Of a stretch of DNA of 31,234 bases, positions 26,566 through 31,234 are shown piece by piece. Source of the stretch: an uncultured Prevotella sp. GTDB lineage: Bacteria > Bacteroidota > Bacteroidia > Bacteroidales > Bacteroidaceae. The first letter of the stretch is position 1; each line of letters starts with the position of its first letter. Where the stretch lies: positions 1 to 31,234 of the forward strand of contig CAKOVA010000023.1 of NCBI GenBank assembly GCA_934120735.1, read 5' to 3'. Below the pieces are notes generated by a model. That model worked only from the letters and a program-made list of their open reading frames with translations, did not search any database and was not told the origin of the DNA. Made by a program: the position numbers and the translations under genes.

Positions 26566-28107
26566 CTATCGCTCAGCCCAGTCACCTCTGTCCAGACTAC
26601 GATAGCCTATAGCTTCAGCCAAATGTTCGGTCTTGACATGCTCACTACCCTCCAAATCTGCGATGGTACGGGCCACTTTCAGAATTCTATTGTAGGCCCG
26701 AGCCGACAAACTCAGCCGTTCCATCGCCATGCGGAGCATGTTGATTCCATCGGCATCGGGTTCGGCAAAGCGATGAATCATGCGCTCCGTCATTTGCGCA
26801 TTGCAATAAATTCCTTTGCAGTCTTTATACCTTTCAATCTGAATGGCACGGGCCGCAATAACGCGTTCACGAATATTGGCACTGGGTTCTCCAGGAGCTG
26901 CCTTGGAAATATCCTTGAAAGGCACGGGCGTGATTTCACATTGTATGTCGATGCGGTCGAGCAATGGACCGCTAATTTTGTTGAGGTATCGCTGGATTTG
27001 ACCGGGAGTACAGACACATGTATGCGTGGGATCGCCATAATAACCACACGGACAGGGATTCATCGACGCTACAAACATGAAACTACAAGGGTATTCAATG
27101 GTGTACTTCGCACGCGATATGGTAATTTTCCGGTCTTCCAATGGTTGGCGTAACACTTCCAACGTGGATTTATTAAACTCGGGAAGCTCGTCACAGAACA
27201 AAACGCCATGATGGGCCAACGTAATCTCTCCCGGCTGCGGAGTGGACCCACCACCCACCAATGCCACCTCACTGATGGTATGATGTGGGGCGCGGAATGG
27301 GCGCTGCGCAATCAATGACATGTCGGAACCCAGCTTACCTGCGATGCTGTGCACCTGTGTTGTCTCCAAACTTTCGGCCAACGTGAGAGGCGGAAGAATG
27401 GTTGGCAGGCGTTTGGCCATCATCGATTTTCCACTTCCGGGCGGTCCCACCATGATGAGGTTGTGCCCTCCGGCCGCCGCTACCTCCAACGCTCGCTTTA
27501 CGTTTTCCTGCCCTCGAACATCACTGTAATCAAGGTCAAACCGATATTGGTGTTCGTAAAACTCTTTTCGGGTATCAATGACGGTGGGTTCAAACGACTT
27601 GGCACCGGTCAAAAACTGCACGACATCCACCATCGAGTCCATGCCGTAGACCTCCAAATTGTTGACAACCGCGGCTTCACGCACATTCTGTTTGGGGACA
27701 ATCAACCCCTTAAAATGCTCCTTACGGGCACGAATGGCGATGGGAAGTGCGCCCTTAACGGCCTGCAAGGTACCATCCAAACTCAACTCACCCACCATCA
27801 TATACTGGTCGAGCACCTCAGAAACGATGCTGCCATTAGCAGCCAAGATGGCAATTGCCAAGGGCAAATCGAAGCTGCTACCCTCCTTACGAAGGTCGGC
27901 CGGTGCCATGTTCACCGTGATGTCAGCATGCGGAAACTTGTAACCATTGAACTGCATGGCGGCAGCAATACGGCTACGCCCCTCCTTCACGGCCTCATCA
28001 CCCAGTCCGGTGAAATGGTACATGATGCCGTTTGTTAAACTAACTTCAATAGTCACAGTTGTCACTTCCATTCCGTTGACAGCTGCACAATAGGTTTTAA
28101 CCAGCAT
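26566..28107 (-). CDS. comM: YifB/ComM family Mg-chelatase-like AAA+ ATPase
   Basis: A 513-residue protein. ComM is a hexameric helicase that promotes branch migration when transforming DNA is integrated. Seen: an N-terminal Lon-protease-like S5 fold (about 1-170: MLVKTYCAAVNGMEVTTVTIEV, GLGDEAVKEGRSRI, PADLRKEGSSFDLPLAIAILAA), Walker A GPPGSGKS at 221-228, Walker B region FCDELPEF, the cysteine motif NPCPCGYYGD...CVCTPGQIQRY and the C-terminal lid LSLSARAYNRILKVARTIADLEG. No active Lon catalytic dyad is evident, as usual for the family. It lies 11 bp after the thioredoxin-like gene, in the same transcription unit. Confidence 0.95.
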   Translation of the reverse strand: MLVKTYCAAVNGMEVTTVTIEVSLTNGIMYHFTGLGDEAVKEGRSRIAAAMQFNGYKFPHADITVNMAPADLRKEGSSFDLPLAIAILAANGSIVSEVLDQYMMVGELSLDGTLQAVKGALPIAIRARKEHFKGLIVPKQNVREAAVVNNLEVYGMDSMVDVVQFLTGAKSFEPTVIDTRKEFYEHQYRFDLDYSDVRGQENVKRALEVAAAGGHNLIMVGPPGSGKSMMAKRLPTILPPLTLAESLETTQVHSIAGKLGSDMSLIAQRPFRAPHHTISEVALVGGGSTPQPGEITLAHHGVLFCDELPEFNKSTLEVLRQPLEDRKITISRAKYTIEYPCSFMFVASMNPCPCGYYGDPTHTCVCTPGQIQRYLNKISGPLLDRIDIQCEITPVPFKDISKAAPGEPSANIRERVIAARAIQIERYKDCKGIYCNAQMTERMIHRFAEPDADGINMLRMAMERLSLSARAYNRILKVARTIADLEGSEHVKTEHLAEAIGYRSLDRGDWAER

Positions 28108-28118
28108 GATAAGTCGCT

Positions 28119-29114
28119 TTAGATCAACTCTTCCAACTTCTTCATGAGAGCCTGAGCGTCAAGTCCACATGCTACTACGCGTCCGTTTTTCAAGATGATA
28201 TTATAAGGTATGGATGAAATGCCTAATTGACGGACAAGATTGCCCTCGAACAACGCCTCATCACAGATGTTCGACCAACGAATGGAGTCGCGATCCAACG
28301 TCTTCTTGCAGGCTTTTTTGCTGGGGTCTATCGATAGTCCTACCACCTTGAGGCGACCAGCATGTTTCTTCTGAAACTGATTAAGCCGCCGCTGTATGTC
28401 CAGACTTTCGTAACTCCACGATGTCCAAACATTGATAACGGCCAGGGGAGCCTGACTCAAAGCTGCACTGGTTACCACGTTTCCGTCCACATCTGTCACC
28501 GAGAAGGATGGCAATCGGCCACCTTCTACCACGTTTCCTCCCGAGAGTTGTCGTTGCAACCGGCTCAAAGCCTCATTCTTGGGCTGCTTCTTCACCATCA
28601 CGTCCACCAACTGTTTGGCCTTGGGGTAGTTGGGCTTTGGCGTTCTGAGGAAGTACTTGGCAACAAGATACCTGCCCACATCCGAGCTGGGATGGTCGTT
28701 CACAAACTGTTCTACGTATTTCAATACCTCCGGAGGAGATGCGTTGGCAATCTTCTTCTTGAACTTAGACATCAGCTCGTTGTCATCCGTTCCTTTCACT
28801 TCCAGTTCCTTCAAATGCGAAGCATCCCCCTTCACCTCTACCTTTTTACCAGGTACAGCAAAGACGGGATGTTCTGAAAAGTTGGGAAACACGATGAGCA
28901 ACGTTCCTGATTTCTCGCAAGGAATCTCGTATGTGAACCGCCCTCCCGTCACCTTGACAGTGTCCATGCCACCGATGATGCCATCGGGACTGTAAACGTA
29001 AAACTCACCTTGGTTGAGATGCAGCAGCCGGCCATCGAGTTTAAAATGATGGCTGTCGGTACCGCACGACATCAAAACCAAGGTGAGCCAAAAGAAATAG
29101 GCAATATGCTTCAT
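28119..29114 (-). CDS. Thioredoxin-fold lipoprotein (DUF4369-like N-domain), CXXC lost
   Basis: A 331-residue lipoprotein: lipobox LVLMSCG with the lipidated cysteine at residue 17, a DUF4369-like beta-domain (about 22-110; GGMDTVKVTGGRFTYEIP), a helical linker (115-190), and a TlpA/ResA-like thioredoxin domain (about 195-331; LPSFSVTDVDGNVV...PLAVINVW). The position of the redox motif W-C-x-x-C reads WTSWSYES (230-237), so both catalytic cysteines are replaced by serine (S234, S237), while the cis-proline loop SSIPYNII (P303) is kept. It therefore cannot act as a normal thiol oxidoreductase; a binding or scaffold role is likely. Remaining Cys (66, 269, 284, 316) are not in that motif. It follows the TPR lipoprotein gene by 14 bp and precedes comM by 11 bp. 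Confidence 0.85.
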   Translation of the reverse strand: MKHIAYFFWLTLVLMSCGTDSHHFKLDGRLLHLNQGEFYVYSPDGIIGGMDTVKVTGGRFTYEIPCEKSGTLLIVFPNFSEHPVFAVPGKKVEVKGDASHLKELEVKGTDDNELMSKFKKKIANASPPEVLKYVEQFVNDHPSSDVGRYLVAKYFLRTPKPNYPKAKQLVDVMVKKQPKNEALSRLQRQLSGGNVVEGGRLPSFSVTDVDGNVVTSAALSQAPLAVINVWTSWSYESLDIQRRLNQFQKKHAGRLKVVGLSIDPSKKACKKTLDRDSIRWSNICDEALFEGNLVRQLGISSIPYNIILKNGRVVACGLDAQALMKKLEELI

Positions 29115-29128
29115 AGCAAACAGTTGCC

Positions 29129-30802
29129 TTATCTCAAGATAGACAATTCTAAATCGTTGTCAGCGTATGCCTTTAATGAGGGGTCTTTTTTCAAAGCCTC
29201 TTTCAAATAAGATTCTGCAGCAAACTTGTTACCACGGCGTGCAGCCACGATGGCGTGCAGATAATCGGTCAAAGCATTGGGGTTTGCTACCTTGTCCAGC
29301 GTAGCAGCTGCTGCGGCATAGTTCTTGTTCATCAACTGTGCAAGGGCCGCACTGTTGCTGTTAACATTTTCGAAGTCTTTCTCTGCTTGTGCAAAATTGC
29401 CCTTTGCCAGATTCAAACTACCGATAGCCACGTTTATATTCTGTTCGCCCAGCGCCTTGGCGATGCTGACCTCGGCCTCTTTCACGTTGCCGTTAACCAG
29501 TTCCATGATACCCAGATTAGCCAAAGCCTCAGGAGCTTGCGGATTAACACGCAAGGCGCGCTCGAGATGACGGGTGGCTTCCATCTCGTCACCCTTCATG
29601 AATGCCAAGGTTGCAAGGTTGTTCATAGCCCGATAGTCTTTGTCATAATATTCTGCCGTGCGCTTGTAGATTTCTTCCTTCTTGGCGATGTTGTCTTCCA
29701 AAGTGGCATAATAGAGCATTTCATCTACACTGAGTTTGGTTGCATCGGTGGCATACTGTGCCTTGATCTGCTCATCACTTCTGCCGATGGTCTCATAGTT
29801 AATAATCAGACGAGAACGACGCAACTCGGGCAAGATGCCGTCTGCCAACTCGCGGAAAGCCTCGCTCATGTTACGAATCTGCTGCTCTCTCTGCTCGGGA
29901 TCCTTATACATGGACAGCACGCGCAGGATAACATCCTTGTCTTGAATGTTGCTGGCCTGAACCAATTTCTGGAAACCATCCCAGTCTTGTGCGGTGTAGT
30001 GAGCGTCGATGCCAGTGGCCACGCCCGTCTGCTTCAGCTGCGATTTAACGTAAGCCTCTGAAGTATTCTGGCGCTTGCCAGCCAACTTGTCGTTGAAACT
30101 GAATCCACCTTCTGGTGATGCATAAGCCTGAACCTCAACGTTGCGGATGTTCAATTTCTCGCGATCGGCGTTAATACGCTTCAACATGGCAACGAACTCC
30201 TGAACCGAGTTGTTCTTCAATTCACTCCGGCGCAAGTTAGCTTGGTTCACCAAGAACTTGATGTTGGCCTCTTGCTTCCGCGCATTGACACGCTGGAATG
30301 AATCGGGAGCGATGCAACCGCCGTCACTCAGCAGCAGTCGCTTGTACAGTTCGGATGTGGCAACCACGCCTTCGGCCACCTTCACGGCCGGAATATTGAT
30401 TTTCTTATTGCCCCTGCGAGCACTGAAAGTAAGGTACATGTCGCTTTTCTGCATCTCGGGTACGAAATCAAACGTCGTCTTCATGGTGTAACGACCGCCC
30501 AAACGATAAGAAATCATCTGATCGTTTCCCAGCACTTTTTCGCCCTGAAACGTAGACCCAGCCCCTTTGGTAACCTGACCATTTCCATATCTTAGCTCGG
30601 GAATCACTGTCACAACAGCGTTTTTCTTCATGTATTTTTCAGGAAAAACACCGTTGATGGTGGCAGCTACCTCACCGCCTTTTGTTTCCAACGGGTTTGG
30701 TGTAACCGTGAAATTGCTTGCTGACAACGGCCCCATTTTAGAACATGAGGTGAATGCCAACACAGAGCAAACAGATAAAATAAAGATGAGATTTTTGCGC
30801 AT
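29129..30802 (-). CDS. TPR lipoprotein with OmpA-like segment
   Basis: A 557-residue lipoprotein. The start at 30802 (MRKNLIFILSVCSVLAFTSCS, lipidated Cys20) is chosen; an ATG at 30811 is possible, but the frame's further extension enters tRNA-Leu and is meaningless. Order: a beta-rich N-domain (about 25-170; TPNPLETKGGEVAATINGVFPEKYM), a segment with an OmpA-C-like pattern (about 215-265; NVEVQAYASPEGG....N..LA.KRQ), then tetratricopeptide repeats over roughly 380-557 (e.g. YRAMNNLATLAFMKGDEMEATRHLERALRVNPQAP in two pieces). It is predicted to be a periplasm-facing envelope protein that may touch peptidoglycan through the OmpA-like part. Function unknown. It lies 23 bp after tRNA-Leu and shares the tRNA promoter. 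Confidence 0.85.
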   Translation of the reverse strand: MRKNLIFILSVCSVLAFTSCSKMGPLSASNFTVTPNPLETKGGEVAATINGVFPEKYMKKNAVVTVIPELRYGNGQVTKGAGSTFQGEKVLGNDQMISYRLGGRYTMKTTFDFVPEMQKSDMYLTFSARRGNKKINIPAVKVAEGVVATSELYKRLLLSDGGCIAPDSFQRVNARKQEANIKFLVNQANLRRSELKNNSVQEFVAMLKRINADREKLNIRNVEVQAYASPEGGFSFNDKLAGKRQNTSEAYVKSQLKQTGVATGIDAHYTAQDWDGFQKLVQASNIQDKDVILRVLSMYKDPEQREQQIRNMSEAFRELADGILPELRRSRLIINYETIGRSDEQIKAQYATDATKLSVDEMLYYATLEDNIAKKEEIYKRTAEYYDKDYRAMNNLATLAFMKGDEMEATRHLERALRVNPQAPEALANLGIMELVNGNVKEAEVSIAKALGEQNINVAIGSLNLAKGNFAQAEKDFENVNSNSAALAQLMNKNYAAAAATLDKVANPNALTDYLHAIVAARRGNKFAAESYLKEALKKDPSLKAYADNDLELSILR

Positions 30803-30825
30803 AGTAATCATTTTTTGTTTTAGTG

Positions 30826-30911
30826 TGCCGCGAGCGGGACTCGAACCCGCACAGCCATTACTGGCCAAGGGATTTTAAGTCCCTCGTGTCTACCAATTCC
30901 ACCATTGCGGC
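30826..30911 (-). tRNA. tRNA-Leu (anticodon TAA)
   Basis: An 86-base class II tRNA with a long variable arm. The anticodon stem-loop GGGACTTAAAATCCC carries TAA, the T-arm is GCGGG-TTCGAGT-CCCGC and the discriminator is A. The acceptor 5' strand GCCGCAA faces TCGCGGC, giving an unusual A6-C67 mismatch. CCA is not encoded. Confidence 0.93.
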
Positions 30912-31013
30912 AAATCATTCATATCGTCATCTTCTATTGCTTGCCAACGAAAGGATCCACTTTCTTAGGTTTGACTAACAAAAATGATGACTTTCTAAAA
31001 GTGTAAAAAAAAG

Positions 31014-31086
31014 AGCGGCAAACGAGACTCGAACTCGCGACCCCAACCTTGGCAAGGTTGTGCTCTACCAACTGAGCTATTGCCGC
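31014..31086 (-). tRNA. tRNA-Gly (anticodon GCC)
   Basis: A 73-base cloverleaf. Acceptor GCGGCAA/TTGCCGC, D-arm GCTC..GAGC, anticodon arm CAACC-TTGCCAA-GGTTG with anticodon GCC, T-arm GCGAG-TTCGAGT-CTCGT, and discriminator T. A run of eight T follows on the minus strand (31012-31005). Confidence 0.95.
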
Positions 31087-31100
31087 ATTGTTATCCTTTG

Positions 31101-31132
31101 CAAAGGTAGTACATAATCTTTATATCCACAAA
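31101..31132 (-). promoter_or_regulatory. Promoter of the tRNA-Gly / tRNA-Leu / lipoprotein unit
   Basis: On the complement TTTG (31132-31129), 20 bp, TACCTTTG (31108-31101): full consensus, with the same TACCTTTG -7 box as the tRNA-Gln promoter. No other promoter is seen before the two lipoprotein genes and comM. Confidence 0.82.
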
Positions 31133-31234
31133 AAATTTTTATTTTTTTATTGATTAAACCCGTTGGCGGAATTAATTTAAGTTGATAAATATGAGCAAAA
31201 AGTTGTACATAACGTTGATTTTTAGTAACTTAGT

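Noticed and set aside
27349..28038. A 229-codon open frame opposite comM.
   Set aside because: Antisense to conserved comM motifs; composition not protein-like.
29255..30061. A 268-codon open frame opposite the TPR lipoprotein gene.
   Set aside because: A shadow of the repeat-rich coding strand; no start signal or domain.
30803..30868. N-terminal extension of the TPR lipoprotein frame.
   Set aside because: It runs through the 3' part of tRNA-Leu; the peptide (NGCAGSSPARGT) is translated tRNA sequence, and the lipoprotein signal begins at 30802.
31191..31234. An ATG followed by 14 open codons (MSKKLYITLIF...) at the right edge.
   Set aside because: It might be the start of a plus-strand gene, but there is too little sequence and no consensus promoter before it.
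1..31234. Search for CRISPR arrays, insertion sequences, integrases and phage genes.
   Set aside because: No spaced direct-repeat array, transposase or integrase motif was seen; the gene content is chromosomal core.

Overview
The window reads as ordinary chromosomal core of a Bacteroidota member, most likely of the Prevotellaceae. Four things point there: promoters of the Bacteroidota type (TTTG at -33, 19-21 bp, TAnnTTTG at -7) sit before several genes; secD and secF are fused; the gene order DUF6242 lipoprotein - DUF6089 - uppS - bamA - several ompH/skp genes - murI is the Bacteroidales arrangement; and families largely confined to this phylum occur (DUF6242, DUF6089, DUF2851). I see no prophage, transposase, CRISPR array or integron.

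Layout. 1-5034: a 5'-truncated DUF3332 lipoprotein gene with its terminator, a convergent M16 zinc peptidase gene, then a PfkB sugar kinase gene and a flavodiiron (A-type flavoprotein) gene with a strong terminator, followed by about 790 bp without a convincing gene. 5035-13335 (minus strand): one long envelope-biogenesis gene cluster, in transcription order DUF6242 lipoprotein, DUF6089 beta-barrel, uppS, bamA, three ompH/skp paralogues and murI, closed by a terminator near 4900-4932. It couples the lipid carrier and D-glutamate for peptidoglycan with the outer-membrane protein insertion machine and its periplasmic chaperones. 13336-14225 is a second long A/T-rich spacer. 14128-14817 holds tRNA-Gln(TTG), a perfect 24-bp bidirectional terminator, and the HU gene, with good promoters. 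14854-16869: a rhomboid protease and a membrane-anchored EEP-family phosphodiesterase/nuclease, followed by the secDF fusion gene (16977-20021).

20282-31132 is all on the minus strand. A metG promoter at 26501-26531 leads into metG, a DUF2851 gene, a hotdog thioesterase, dprA and dusB. Upstream of it a tRNA promoter (31101-31132) drives tRNA-Gly(GCC) and tRNA-Leu(TAA). No further promoter is visible before a tightly packed trio: a TPR/OmpA-like lipoprotein, a thioredoxin-fold lipoprotein that has lost both catalytic cysteines, and comM. Two genes linked to natural transformation (comM and dprA) therefore flank metG.

I did not find a clearly new multi-gene system. The best leads are the pair of lipoproteins behind the tRNA promoter, one of them a redox-dead thioredoxin-like protein; the threefold expansion of Skp-like chaperones behind bamA; a 5 x 8-bp tandem repeat directly upstream of the thioesterase-dprA pair; and hairpin-containing intergenic stretches that may be dispersed repeats. 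Several start codons given here lie downstream of the longest possible one, because the longer versions would run into a promoter or a tRNA gene.
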